From the IMG/VR virus record IMGVR_UViG_3300032267_001715, positions 1 through 35,601 of that record: 35,601 nucleotides of DNA; one strand, written 5' to 3'. The notes below the pieces were generated by a model that saw nothing but the letters and a program-made list of their open reading frames with translations, made no database searches and was not told where the DNA came from. The first letter of the stretch is position 1; the number at the start of each line of letters is the position of its first letter. Below, one piece after another: positions 20,180-28,538 of the stretch. Made by a program: the position numbers and the translations under genes. The DNA is from a virus.

Positions 20180-20330
20180 GGAATTTTTCCCTTATTAAGA
20201 AGCCTATTGCCTCACTTTCTTCAATCATGCCGTCTAGACGATACTGCTTTTGCAGCTCTTCATAAGACCTTTCTGCTGAAGGGTTGTTCAATATTGAGGC
20301 TAAGGCTTCTATCCGCAGCTCCCAGCTCAC
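20145..20330 (-). CDS. short protein of unknown function, GTG start
   Basis: A 61-residue, charged helical protein starting with GTG, whose codon overlaps the TGA stop of the upstream gene (GTGA). It runs 35 bases into the following glycosyltransferase gene. The coupled overlaps support translation, but the size leaves doubt. No motif recognised. Confidence 0.5.
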   Translation of the reverse strand: MSWELRIEALASILNNPSAERSYEELQKQYRLDGMIEESEAIGFLIREKFHADASNIDKKQ

Positions 20331-20545
20331 TGGTCACATTTCTCGCACATTCCTAGTATTTTCTGCCAAAATGGGCATTCAGGGGGCTTGTTTACGGGCC
20401 AACAAGTACAACATTCATCTTGAGGGATAAACTTTTGATTCTCGCCAACAAGCGATCTTTCAAAGCTCATCGCAATTTCATCGTCTGTTAGCAGAAGATC
20501 CAAGCATCTTCCGTCTACTTTTATTGTGGCGTGGCGTAGTTGCAT
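20327..20545 (-). CDS. small cysteine-rich protein
   Basis: A 72-residue protein with six cysteines in its second half (DECCTCWP, PPECPFW, GMCEKCDQ), suggesting a zinc or iron-sulfur site. The ATG has AAAGGAG seven bases upstream. It overlaps the next gene by GTGA and starts a minus-strand run that leads into the glycosyltransferase. Function unknown. Confidence 0.6.
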   Translation of the reverse strand: MQLRHATIKVDGRCLDLLLTDDEIAMSFERSLVGENQKFIPQDECCTCWPVNKPPECPFWQKILGMCEKCDQ

Positions 20546-20576
20546 TCTATCTCCTTTAATTCTAAGCAGTTATTGC

Positions 20577-20584
20577 TATATTAC
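20577..20584 (+). promoter_or_regulatory. late-type promoter octamer TATATTAC, leaderless arrangement
   Basis: TATATTAC ends four bases before the GTG start at 20589, with no ribosome site between. It drives the run that includes the late sigma gene. Confidence 0.4.
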
Positions 20585-20588
20585 ATGA

Positions 20589-21464
20589 GTGATACACTTT
20601 AAAAATTCTGCTCCTCTAAGAAATTTGGATGTTAACCATGCTCCTTGGAGAGGTAATTGCCGGGTAAAGCCATGGGAATATGATGTTACCGCAGTGGTAC
20701 CAGTAATAGATACGCACGAAAATCTAAGTTTGTGTGTTGAAATACTTAGACTGCAAACCATCAGACCATACATAATAGTCATAGACACGGGCAGCACAGA
20801 AGAAAATCTCAATAAAATACTTTCTATGCACTCGGAAGATCTAGAAGTTCATACCATTAGGCTCAATGGATCATTGCACCCATCAGACTCTGTTTGTATG
20901 GCCATGGACTTGGCCCAGAGTCTATGCAGAACGGAGTATATGTTTGCAACCCATTCTGATGTATTCCTTAGAAGAAGAGATTACATAGAGTGGCTTTTTT
21001 CTATGTGTGGAGATGATAGAGATAAGTTTCCCGTTGTTGGGTATGAGATGAGCCCAAGGCATCATGATGATTGGAGAGGTATGATAAGCCACACAGCAAC
21101 CATGTACCATATGAGAACGCTAGACAAGATAGGTTTTGGATGGAGCATGAGGAGATTGGCATCTTTATACGACCTTAAAAATCAAGAGCCACACGCAGAT
21201 AGGCCCAACTGGCCCGACACAGAAATATTGGGAAATATGATACTTAGGCAAAACAACGTAAAAACTAAGATCATAGGAAGCGAACAGAATTTTCAAAGAA
21301 ATAAAGATGATAATATAGACCATTGTCGTAGTATAAGTCTTGGATTGTTATACTCCCCGTCCTATTACAATACGGCAAAAGTTTGGCTAGAAGAAGCCAA
21401 GGAAGAAGCTAGAGAGAGAATAAGAGATTGGAGTGATGTACCTTACAAAGGCGGTTCTTCATGA
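20589..21464 (+). CDS. family 2 glycosyltransferase-like protein
   Basis: A 291-residue protein starting with GTG. The GT-A features are VTAVVPVIDTHEN (strand 1), IIVIDTGSTEENL (63-74), and THSDVFLRRRDY (121-132) in the place of a DxD-like metal and donor site. The remainder, with HHDDWRGM and WPDTEILGNM, is reminiscent of acceptor-side motifs. An out-of-frame ATG at 20585 gives only five codons and is rejected. It overlaps the sigma-factor gene by ATGA. A second glycosyltransferase on the opposite strand lies close by, so the region may encode a glycosylation route of unknown target. Confidence 0.7.
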   Translation: MIHFKNSAPLRNLDVNHAPWRGNCRVKPWEYDVTAVVPVIDTHENLSLCVEILRLQTIRPYIIVIDTGSTEENLNKILSMHSEDLEVHTIRLNGSLHPSDSVCMAMDLAQSLCRTEYMFATHSDVFLRRRDYIEWLFSMCGDDRDKFPVVGYEMSPRHHDDWRGMISHTATMYHMRTLDKIGFGWSMRRLASLYDLKNQEPHADRPNWPDTEILGNMILRQNNVKTKIIGSEQNFQRNKDDNIDHCRSISLGLLYSPSYYNTAKVWLEEAKEEARERIRDWSDVPYKGGSS

Positions 21465-21994
21465 ATGAATATCTAAATAACAAGATTTTTGAGAAGATGA
21501 TCAATCAGTTCCAGAATTCAAAGAGGGAAAAGTCAAAACTTGCTCTTTTGATGGAAGAAATAAAAGACACAATTCTAAGGAAAAAGATAAGAAAAGTTAA
21601 GTCCTTGGATAATAAAAATATGCTGAAGGAAAAAGAGACTCAGTTGTCCTTGGTTTCTTCTGATCACGAGGACTGCAAAAATAAGCTTGCGATTGCTTTT
21701 TTTACCCTTTCTGAAAACATAGTTAGATACGCTAAATTTCAACTAATAGACTCTGATGATGCGGTTCAAGAAGGAGTCATGATATGCTTTGATAAGATAG
21801 ACAGGTTTGATTCAAGAAAAGGCAAGGCTTTTAACTATATGACGACATGCATATTGAACCACTTTAGACAGTTGTACAGAACCAGTAGGAACTACAACGA
21901 ATTGAAAAAGAGATACCTTAACCACATGCAGATTCTTGAAGGAAATTCTTCTTTTAACAACGGCCGACAGATGTTTGATCAAAATCAAAACTGA
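21461..21994 (+). CDS. 55: gp55-like late-transcription sigma factor
   Basis: A 177-residue protein. Residues 96-150 carry the sigma region 2-like core, SDDAVQEGVMICFDKIDRFD, then KGKAFNYMTTCILNHFRQ, followed by YRTSRNYNELKKRY, matching T4 gp55 and its relatives. T4 gp55 (185 aa) replaces host sigma and directs RNA polymerase to TATAAATA promoters. The octamers found before many genes here fit that. The C-terminal tail is polar rather than the short hydrophobic-acidic clamp-binding end known in T4, so clamp coupling is unsettled. It overlaps the upstream glycosyltransferase by ATGA, which implies co-translation. Confidence 0.88.
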   Translation: MNEYLNNKIFEKMINQFQNSKREKSKLALLMEEIKDTILRKKIRKVKSLDNKNMLKEKETQLSLVSSDHEDCKNKLAIAFFTLSENIVRYAKFQLIDSDDAVQEGVMICFDKIDRFDSRKGKAFNYMTTCILNHFRQLYRTSRNYNELKKRYLNHMQILEGNSSFNNGRQMFDQNQN

Positions 21995-22019
21995 TATTGA
22001 AATCTAATTTGACTTGCTT

Positions 22020-22027
22020 TATATTAA
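22020..22027 (+). promoter_or_regulatory. late-type promoter octamer TATATTAA
   Basis: TATATTAA ends seven bases before the ATG at 22035, slightly farther than in the other leaderless cases. No ribosome site is present. Confidence 0.35.
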
Positions 22028-22034
22028 CAACCCT

Positions 22035-22256
22035 ATGAGTATAGATTACATTGAACGTCAAGAGTTGATAAATAAACTGATTGAAAATGGGTATGGCGAA
22101 ATAGTCAAAGCCCTTTTAGAAGACGAAAAGAAAGTTTACACTAAAAAAGGTCGGCTTAATAAAAGTGGCGCTTGCCGAAAGTTAAAACTTAAGACAAAGC
22201 AACTTGAGGATAAGCTCTCAGAAATGAGAGATCTTCTCAAGAAAGACATGGAATAA
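22035..22256 (+). CDS. small basic phage protein of unknown function
   Basis: A 73-residue helical protein with a lysine-rich middle, KKVYTKKGRLNKSGACRKLK, and a C-terminal helix KTKQLEDKLSEMRDLLKK. The arrangement suggests a DNA-binding helix-turn-helix-like segment (GRLNKSGACRKLKLKTKQLE). It lies immediately after the late sigma gene. It ends one base from the stop of the convergent tail-tube gene. The role is unknown. Confidence 0.6.
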   Translation: MSIDYIERQELINKLIENGYGEIVKALLEDEKKVYTKKGRLNKSGACRKLKLKTKQLEDKLSEMRDLLKKDME

Positions 22257-22772
22257 TCAACCCGAACAAGCAGTTGTCCAAGCTCTATCATAGCGTAAGG
22301 TTAGCTCAACAGTGACATAGTCTTGACTAGACATGTCAAGCTCGCCCCATTCTATGTTGTTTGGCCAGATGTTTCGGAAAACCCATTCTTCCATAACGTC
22401 ACCACACCCTGTGTACATTTTTAGCCTTGCTGTCTTTTTCCAAACAGATGGCTCTGGAACTTTCCATTCGCCCTTATCGTCACAAGGATCGTACTGCTTT
22501 CTAAGCCACTCAAAAACTGGGTTTTTATTCATCTTGAGATCAAAAAGCGTTAGCTGAACAGGCTTCCATTCCGGCTTTCCTGCAAAGTAGATTGTCTCGT
22601 TTAAATGTTGTACTTCTATTTCTTTGAAGTTGAGAGAAGGCCGCGCTCCTTTATCGGGAGGCAGTGCGCTTGTTCCATCGTCACATATCCCATCTATGAA
22701 GAACAACCACCTAAACTTTCTCATTAGGCAGACATCAGTATCAAACTTTCCCAAACCCATTTTTTGAGCCAT
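22257..22772 (-). CDS. 19: tail tube protein gp19-like, copy 1
   Basis: A 171-residue protein of the T4 gp19 family. N-terminal MGLGKFDTD and RKFRWLFF and C-terminal EWGELDMSSQ and TVELTLRYDR are shared with the neighbouring copy at 22854. It is cysteine-poor in the core but has KMYTGCGD near residue 120. Tube proteins stack as hexamers to form the inner tail. It lies beyond a strong terminator, and TATATCAA about 18 bases upstream of the ATG may provide its own promoter; only a weak AGG ribosome site is present. The presence of two paralogs means this could be the terminal or a minor tube component. Confidence 0.85.
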   Translation of the reverse strand: MAQKMGLGKFDTDVCLMRKFRWLFFIDGICDDGTSALPPDKGARPSLNFKEIEVQHLNETIYFAGKPEWKPVQLTLFDLKMNKNPVFEWLRKQYDPCDDKGEWKVPEPSVWKKTARLKMYTGCGDVMEEWVFRNIWPNNIEWGELDMSSQDYVTVELTLRYDRAWTTACSG

Positions 22773-22806
22773 ATATAACCTAATTTAGTCTTGATATAAC
22801 AAAAAA

Positions 22807-22829
22807 GGGCCGGTGGAATCCACCGGCCC
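22807..22829 (-). terminator. strong intrinsic terminator, 10-bp stem, bidirectional sequence
   Basis: GGGCCGGTGG, loop AAT, then CCACCGGCCC: a perfect 10-bp GC-rich stem with a 3-base loop. On the minus strand it is followed by TTTTTT, giving a textbook terminator for the tail-tube gene at 22854. On the plus strand only TTTAT follows. It separates the two tail-tube copies. Confidence 0.9.
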
Positions 22830-22853
22830 TTTATGATTCTAATTGGATTGAGA

Positions 22854-23486
22854 TCAATTGACGGCTGTGCCCCTGGCGCCAGCACCAGCAGAAACCATTG
22901 GCGAGCTAGGACAACCGCAGCATTGAACCTTGGGATCTGGTCCGCAGAGGTTCTTGTATTCAACTTTAGAGTAACGCAGAGTTACTTCTATGGTTACTTC
23001 TTCCGAAGATGAATAATCAAGCTCTCCGAAATTTACAGCCTGAGGCCAACAATCAGACAGAGTCCACTTTTCAAGTCCATTTCCGCAACCATCGTATAAA
23101 GTGCAAATGCCCTGTCCCGTATAGCAGCTTCTTCTTGAGTTTTGCGTCAACATTACCGGATTGATGAAGTTGTAAACGTCGGCCAACCAACTCCAAAGAG
23201 CCGTGTTGTCTCCACCATTGCCAGCCCCCGAGCCAAGAGAAACGTCATAATATGTGATAGTTATCGTTTCCCATGTTCCCTTTCCTGGAATATAAGCCTT
23301 TCCGTTCAAGAAGTTGATTTCTGTTTCTTCTATTGATACGTTTGGACGAGCGGCCATTTTCACAAAGCTCGCAGGCACGTTACCATTAGGAACGTCTTTT
23401 CTTCTTACTTCAAAAGTCCAGCGGAACTTTCTCTTGTGGACGACTGTATCGCCTCCAAGTTTACCCAAACCCATGTTAATCGGCAT
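22854..23486 (-). CDS. 19: tail tube protein gp19-like, copy 2
   Basis: A 210-residue gp19-family protein. Shared with copy 1 are MGLGKLGGD, RKFRWTFEV, NFGELDYSSS and TIEVTLRYSK. It differs by a larger middle loop and a C-terminal extension with CCGC and a Ser/Ala/Gly-rich end. AGGAGAA lies upstream of the ATG. It follows the sheath gene on the same strand, as 18-19 do in T4, and ends at the strong terminator. By position this is the more likely main tube subunit. Confidence 0.88.
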   Translation of the reverse strand: MPINMGLGKLGGDTVVHKRKFRWTFEVRRKDVPNGNVPASFVKMAARPNVSIEETEINFLNGKAYIPGKGTWETITITYYDVSLGSGAGNGGDNTALWSWLADVYNFINPVMLTQNSRRSCYTGQGICTLYDGCGNGLEKWTLSDCWPQAVNFGELDYSSSEEVTIEVTLRYSKVEYKNLCGPDPKVQCCGCPSSPMVSAGAGARGTAVN

Positions 23487-23520
23487 GTCTTTATTCTCCT
23501 ATTTTTGATCTATCTTTCTA

Positions 23521-26262
23521 TCAGAAGGTATCAGAACCAGATTCAAAGCTTCCAGTTCTGTGTATGCTGAACTCTATGAACATGAATTCAACGGCTCTTG
23601 TCGGCTGTACTCCGATTCTTGCTCTGAATTCATTTCGGTCTATAACGTCAGGAGTGTTCAACTCTTCGTCTGCCTTGATGATGAAGGCAGTTAGACCTCT
23701 TCCGATTTGGACTTCTCTCAATATCGCTGTGGCAATGTCCACGAATGTTGAGCGGAAAGTCTCATCGTTGGGTTCAAACAACAAGGATCTTGAAGCTTGA
23801 CGTATTCTCTTCTCTATGACAAACATCAGCCTTCTCACGTTTACGCGATCCAAGGCAGTTGGCTTTCTTTGTAGAGTCTTTTGACCCCACACGACATAGT
23901 CTTGGAAATCAGCGTACTGAACAATAGGATTGATACAATTTCTGTTTCCATACATAAGATCTCTTTCTTCAAGAGTTGGTCTGCTGAACACGTCGGTGAT
24001 TCCAGGAACAACGCCTCTGTTGACACCAGCCGGTGCAAACCAAGGAGCCGCGAGCGCATCGCTTCTGGCATAAACTGCCATTACAGAACCAGATGGCGGA
24101 ACCCATACATCAACATTGTTGTATGTGTCACGAATCTTGACCCACGGCCAGTAGAGTGCTGCAAAGTCGGAGTCAAAACGTGTAGTGTTGAGCGGATGAG
24201 CTCCGTTCTGCCAAGCTACTATTTCGTTTACTGTCAATCCGAATGGAGCGTCAACAATCGCGAGACAATCCATTCTGAGGTTTTGGCACATATTGATAAG
24301 AGCCATCACAACACCAGTGCTGCTGTGGCCCGGTATAGCAATAAGATCTATATCAATCTGCTCTGGCTCACTAAGAGCATAGAGACCAGTGTAGGCCACA
24401 TTGTTTCCAATCAAGAAGTAATCTTGATCATCTGGATCTGATGGAACACCGTCGTTTCCTCCTACGAGGTCATAAACACCGTCAAGAGGAGGTGAAGGGT
24501 TGGCTGTGTTGTCAACAGCTCTCACATAATCAGAGACCAATACGAGGAATGTTTCCACATAATATCTGCTGGTCTCGTCTTTGGTGAGATTACCCCAAGC
24601 TTCAACTTGAACTCCATTGTTGAATACTGAGAGCGAGAAGTTTCCTTCTCTTACGTTGTTCTTTATAACAACTTGGGTTCCGTTTCCATCAATACCGGGC
24701 GAGTCTGCCGTCACCGTTACTGAAACTTCACCGAATCTGTTTGTGTCGCCTCTTACGAGACCCTTTGTAGCTATTCCACTCTTTCCGCTGACTCCTTCGG
24801 GCGAATCGCCTTCGGCAGTCAAATACATTCCCTTGTTCTCCAAAGTGACCGGATCAACAACGGCGGGATCGGTTGGACTAATGAGAGGAGCATCAAAGCC
24901 AAGCAAGGCGAAAACAGAGCTCTCATTCTTAACGAGCAGTCTGGCATCGTTGCCTGCGTGTAGTGTTTTGAGCGAGACATAATCACCTACGGCAACAGCC
25001 TCAAAACCACCAGGAATATCTCCGTCAGAAATGGCTTCGTTTATTGCTGCGACAACTTGATCAGCAGTCACTGTGCTATCAGAAGCAAGACTTGAAAGAT
25101 CTATGACCTGATTAACATTGTCAATCAGAACATTATCTGTTCCGTCCACGACAACCTGAAGATCATGCGAGTCAATTGATGTGAAATCAAAATCTCCTTC
25201 CTCACTTCCGGTCATCTGGGCTGGGGTCATACCTGTTCCCAATCCGATTTCCCCGTAAAGAGCGTCGGCCACTGATACAAGCTCAAGACTCGCAGAAGGA
25301 CCGAACGAGAATGTCGTTCTTACACCTATTCTGCTGTTTGTGTGATCTGTTGTGTACTTGAAATCAACAGATATTGCGTTGGTTACGCTGCTTCCGCTGG
25401 ATGAGCTGTTGCTTGGAAGATTGCCATTGTAAGTCAGTGTAAGAACGCCAGTTGAATCAACAAATGTTCCACTGATCGCTTTCACTGTTGAAGGGACGAC
25501 AGCCTTAAAACTAACGTTGTCATCTTCGTCAATCTTGAAGGTTTGAACTACAACGCCATCAACAATCACGCGTCCGGTGACTGTTCCGGGAACCACATTT
25601 GTGTTGCCTAGAGAAAAAATGGCCGAAGCATCTGTGTCCGAAGTGCTTACGGTTCTGGCTTCAACAAGACTTGTTTCCTTTGAGGCGTAGAAGAATTCTA
25701 TTCCGTCAATTGCAGTATCAAGTTGCAAGTTAAGATCATCAACTAACTGTGCGGCACTGTATCCGCTTGTGTTTACAATTGGATCTGGGTGGTTGTCGTT
25801 TGAAAGGGCAACCAAAGTCTTTGAAGAAAGTACTCCGTTTAGTCTCCAACGGAAATACATGTCATTATCAAGGTTATAGGGGCCCGGGGTCGCTGACATC
25901 ATTACGACGGCGCCACCAGCAGAAGGTAGAGAAACCTCGGCGATGCGAGCTCTTTCCCAACTTACTGCGTCTGTATCGGCTACGCGAACTACGTAAAGCT
26001 CGCTTGCTACAAGCAAGTATTGTTCGGCTGCATATATGAGATAAGGATCGCCAGACTCAGGGTGTGGGTATCCAAACACAGTGTTAAGCTGCCTTCTTGA
26101 CCTTATTACGGTCGGAATATTGATCGGACCCTTGCTCGCAAAACCCACCAAGCCAGCACGATGGAAAGATTGCTCTGGAGCGATGAAGCTCAAGTCTTTC
26201 TCTGTAATACGAACTGATGGTGAAATTAGGTTGGAGGGCGGAAAGCTCCTTAGGATTGCCAT
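23521..26262 (-). CDS. 18: tail sheath protein (gp18-like), large version
   Basis: A 913-residue contractile sheath protein (T4 gp18 is 659). The N-terminus has the sheath look (PSVRITEKDLSFI, GLVGFASKGPINIPT). The conserved C-terminal block includes DLIAIPGHSSTGVV, MDCLAIVDAPFG, PPSGSVMAVYAR, RRLMFVIEKRIRQASR and a terminal RAVEFMFIEFSI segment that carries the inter-subunit strand. The extra residues lie in the middle (about 200-600), a Ser/Thr/Asp/Val-rich beta region likely exposed on the tail surface. AGGGAGAA precedes the ATG. It is part of the minus-strand run from the gp15-like gene to the tube gene. Confidence 0.92.
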   Translation of the reverse strand: MAILRSFPPSNLISPSVRITEKDLSFIAPEQSFHRAGLVGFASKGPINIPTVIRSRRQLNTVFGYPHPESGDPYLIYAAEQYLLVASELYVVRVADTDAVSWERARIAEVSLPSAGGAVVMMSATPGPYNLDNDMYFRWRLNGVLSSKTLVALSNDNHPDPIVNTSGYSAAQLVDDLNLQLDTAIDGIEFFYASKETSLVEARTVSTSDTDASAIFSLGNTNVVPGTVTGRVIVDGVVVQTFKIDEDDNVSFKAVVPSTVKAISGTFVDSTGVLTLTYNGNLPSNSSSSGSSVTNAISVDFKYTTDHTNSRIGVRTTFSFGPSASLELVSVADALYGEIGLGTGMTPAQMTGSEEGDFDFTSIDSHDLQVVVDGTDNVLIDNVNQVIDLSSLASDSTVTADQVVAAINEAISDGDIPGGFEAVAVGDYVSLKTLHAGNDARLLVKNESSVFALLGFDAPLISPTDPAVVDPVTLENKGMYLTAEGDSPEGVSGKSGIATKGLVRGDTNRFGEVSVTVTADSPGIDGNGTQVVIKNNVREGNFSLSVFNNGVQVEAWGNLTKDETSRYYVETFLVLVSDYVRAVDNTANPSPPLDGVYDLVGGNDGVPSDPDDQDYFLIGNNVAYTGLYALSEPEQIDIDLIAIPGHSSTGVVMALINMCQNLRMDCLAIVDAPFGLTVNEIVAWQNGAHPLNTTRFDSDFAALYWPWVKIRDTYNNVDVWVPPSGSVMAVYARSDALAAPWFAPAGVNRGVVPGITDVFSRPTLEERDLMYGNRNCINPIVQYADFQDYVVWGQKTLQRKPTALDRVNVRRLMFVIEKRIRQASRSLLFEPNDETFRSTFVDIATAILREVQIGRGLTAFIIKADEELNTPDVIDRNEFRARIGVQPTRAVEFMFIEFSIHRTGSFESGSDTF

Positions 26263-26266
26263 GACG

Positions 26267-26491
26267 TTATTCTCCCTTGTTCAAATCTTTCTTGGTTAGG
26301 TGCCTTGTTGAAATTAAGCCCATTTTTTCGGCTCTTCCAACGTATTCTGTATTTCTTTCATCCTCTAGCATATAAATATTCTTGCCAGACCCAATGCCCG
26401 GCACATTTAGTGTTGTAAAACTCTTTGGAGACTTACGTGATCTTATGAGTATTTGAACTGGACCTCTTGTTTTGTTTTTTATCTCAATCAT
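26267..26491 (-). CDS. small protein between gp15-like and sheath genes
   Basis: A 74-residue basic protein with IKNKTRGPVQILIRS, then a Gly-containing turn (PGIGSGKNIYML) and a helical end. Its ATG overlaps the gp15-like stop by ATGA. It ends just before the sheath gene's ribosome site. Position suggests a tail accessory protein. No family recognised. Confidence 0.6.
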   Translation of the reverse strand: MIEIKNKTRGPVQILIRSRKSPKSFTTLNVPGIGSGKNIYMLEDERNTEYVGRAEKMGLISTRHLTKKDLNKGE

Positions 26492-27468
26492 TCCGTTTGC
26501 CTTTCTATGTCTTCAACACCTTCTTCTAATCGTCCCAAAACATCCGTAATTTTCTTTTCGTCAACACTGTTGTAAAAATCAACTTTAGTGCTGAGTACCG
26601 ACTTATTACGAACCATTGGCTGTGGTATATATGCGCGAGTTGTCAAATTAAATTCAAACTTGATGATTCGCTGATTTTGATCTCCCGGCTCATAATCCAC
26701 ATTGTTTGCTATGGAGTCCAAAGAGACCGTAGTCTCCCAATTAACTCCTCTGACTCGTATGTATGCAACTGGAGAAAATTTTAACATGATCTGCTCAAGA
26801 ATCTGATCAATATCCTCCATATACATTGTCCAAGCCGTTAAGGTATATGTCTTATTTACTGGTATTCCCCTTGCAACGCCAAAAACTGTGTCTCTCTCGT
26901 GTTTCTCTTTTGTATGAAGTCCCGGTCTTCCTTTAGGGTCAAGCCTACGCATATAATCTAGGGCTTTGTGATATGTGTATCTTGTTGTGTCAAACTCAAT
27001 CCCAGATGAATAAATTGCCATCATGGGCAATCTAAGTCTGTCCACCACCAAGCTTCCATCTTTGCGAGTATTGTCTTGTAGAATCCAAGCCACAGCTCTT
27101 TCCTGAGTTCCCCATACTATGGGTACTCTATGCGCCTTTCCATCTTCGTCTATAACGACTACATTTGAAAACAAATCTACCATGGCCTCATCGCATCCTC
27201 TGAGACTTTTTGAATATCTATAGAGGACGCGACGTTCGGGATTGTTCATGTCCTCTACTATCTGTCCGCTCTGCATGGGGTCACATTGGGCATCTTCGCC
27301 TATTCCAATTTTTTGACTGGCTTTTCCCTCAAGCCAATTGAGACCTCCCCCATCCGGCCCCGGACATGCATCGGAAGCTTTGTCTTTTTTTCTACTATTT
27401 TCAACTGGACTGTTCGGCCGACAGTCGTTTAGGCTTTTATCTTGATGATTTCCAGGATTGACATTCAT
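26488..27468 (-). CDS. 15: gp15-like tail sheath stabiliser / terminator
   Basis: A 326-residue protein. After a disordered 90-residue N-terminus, the segment MVDLFSNVVV (96-105), then HRVPIVWGTQERA, RLRLPMMAIYSSGIEF, and TAWTMYMEDIDQILEQIM match T4 gp15 (for example DLFSN, RVPI and the EDxxQIxEQI helix). In T4 gp15 caps the sheath and tube and links the tail to the neck. The extra N-terminus is not seen in T4. AAGGAAAA precedes the ATG. It is the first gene of the operon that continues to the sheath. Confidence 0.8.
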   Translation of the reverse strand: MNVNPGNHQDKSLNDCRPNSPVENSRKKDKASDACPGPDGGGLNWLEGKASQKIGIGEDAQCDPMQSGQIVEDMNNPERRVLYRYSKSLRGCDEAMVDLFSNVVVIDEDGKAHRVPIVWGTQERAVAWILQDNTRKDGSLVVDRLRLPMMAIYSSGIEFDTTRYTYHKALDYMRRLDPKGRPGLHTKEKHERDTVFGVARGIPVNKTYTLTAWTMYMEDIDQILEQIMLKFSPVAYIRVRGVNWETTVSLDSIANNVDYEPGDQNQRIIKFEFNLTTRAYIPQPMVRNKSVLSTKVDFYNSVDEKKITDVLGRLEEGVEDIERQTE

Positions 27469-27481
27469 TAGTTTTCCTTGG

Positions 27482-27490
27482 TATTATTTA
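27482..27490. promoter_or_regulatory. divergent late-type promoter TATTATTTA between gp15-like gene and the gene at 27496
   Basis: TATTATTTA on plus (TAAATAATA on minus) sits between divergent starts 27468 and 27496. It can serve both strands; the plus gene has no ribosome site, the minus gene has AAGGAAAA. Confidence 0.4.
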
Positions 27491-27495
27491 GCAAC

Positions 27496-28341
27496 ATGAT
27501 AGTCAAATACAGAACGTGGTACAGAGGAATTCCTCCAAGCCCAATAAAACTACAAATTCCCGGTTGGGCCGGAATGGACAAAAACCACAGTGATGGAGCA
27601 ATTCCTCAGCCGTGGCACTGTCCTCCATTTGTAGATGGCAGTACGTATGGACACGAACTCATCTATCCATTTAAAAGCGAGTGCAGAGTTAGCAGAATAA
27701 GAGGAGAGCTTGTTTTTGAAGGAGACTTCTCAGCAGAAGATTGGATGCTCAATGAACAAAATAACCACATAACTGGCGATGAGTCCAAGAAAAAAACTCC
27801 TCCCATGATGAGTTTTGCGCCGGGACATTATGGCATGTCTAGCTCTTTGGATATGGAGCCTCCTGATGGTTATGTGATTAGAACAGAGCCTCATCCCCGT
27901 TTCTACACAGACGACACAGGAACCGTTCCTTGTATGCTTGCCGGACACATACAAAGATGGTGGTCAAGAATATTTTTTGTTGTGTTCAAAGCTCCAAGAG
28001 AAGGTGAGACTCATATATTCCGAGAGGGAGAGCCTTATGGACAAGTCTTGTTTGTTCCTCAAAAAAATAACGTTGAGTTTGTGCCTTTTACAGACGAAGA
28101 AAGAATTCAGAGAGAGAGTAGAGATAGAAAAATAAGCGAACATGGAGATAAGATATCAAATCATTCTTGGAAAGATCACAAATGCTTGAAGTTTGATGAC
28201 AAATATAAAGTCCTTTCTTCTTCTTATGCAAAAGGAGGATATGGAAATATGGATAAAACCATTAATGAAAAAGTTTCTTTGAAAAATGATGAGCCCATCA
28301 AGACTAAAATACCAAAGAAACTTTTCCGGGCTAAAAAATGA
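27496..28341 (+). CDS. DUF6065-like protein
   Basis: A 281-residue protein. Motifs such as KLQIPGWAG, PQPWHCPPFVDGSTYG, APGHYGMSS, VIRTEPHPRFYTDD, and IFREGEPYGQVLFVP match my memory of the DUF6065 family found in large phages and some bacteria. The last 60 residues are basic and likely disordered (KKLFRAKK end). The start at 27496 is leaderless. It overlaps the next gene by ATGA. Its function is unknown; the His and Trp-rich conserved core suggests an enzyme or a metal site. Family match is from recall, not from a search. Confidence 0.6.
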   Translation: MIVKYRTWYRGIPPSPIKLQIPGWAGMDKNHSDGAIPQPWHCPPFVDGSTYGHELIYPFKSECRVSRIRGELVFEGDFSAEDWMLNEQNNHITGDESKKKTPPMMSFAPGHYGMSSSLDMEPPDGYVIRTEPHPRFYTDDTGTVPCMLAGHIQRWWSRIFFVVFKAPREGETHIFREGEPYGQVLFVPQKNNVEFVPFTDEERIQRESRDRKISEHGDKISNHSWKDHKCLKFDDKYKVLSSSYAKGGYGNMDKTINEKVSLKNDEPIKTKIPKKLFRAKK

Positions 28342-28538
28342 AGCATTTTCCTATCAAGCGATCAAAAACAAGAAGAATGGCGAGGATACTTGAAATAAGA
28401 CCACATCTTCGCAAGCCAACTATTCCAAAGATTGTTTTTTGGAACGCTCACAAAGTTGATAATGTCTACCTTGGATGGAATGAAATCAGCCTCTCTGATT
28501 CAAATCGTTCAAATCAAAGTCCGGTTTCTTTTGAGTGA
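28338..28538 (+). CDS. small basic protein of unknown function
   Basis: A 66-residue Lys/Arg-rich protein (KRSKTRRMARILEIRPHLRK) whose ATG overlaps the upstream stop (ATGA). Its 3' end overlaps the convergent neck gene by 53 bases. It may bind nucleic acid; no family recognised. Confidence 0.5.
   Translation: MKHFPIKRSKTRRMARILEIRPHLRKPTIPKIVFWNAHKVDNVYLGWNEISLSDSNRSNQSPVSFE

Noticed and set aside
23881-24441. 186-codon plus-strand frame within the sheath gene
   Set aside because: Antisense to conserved C-terminal sheath sequence; no independent support.
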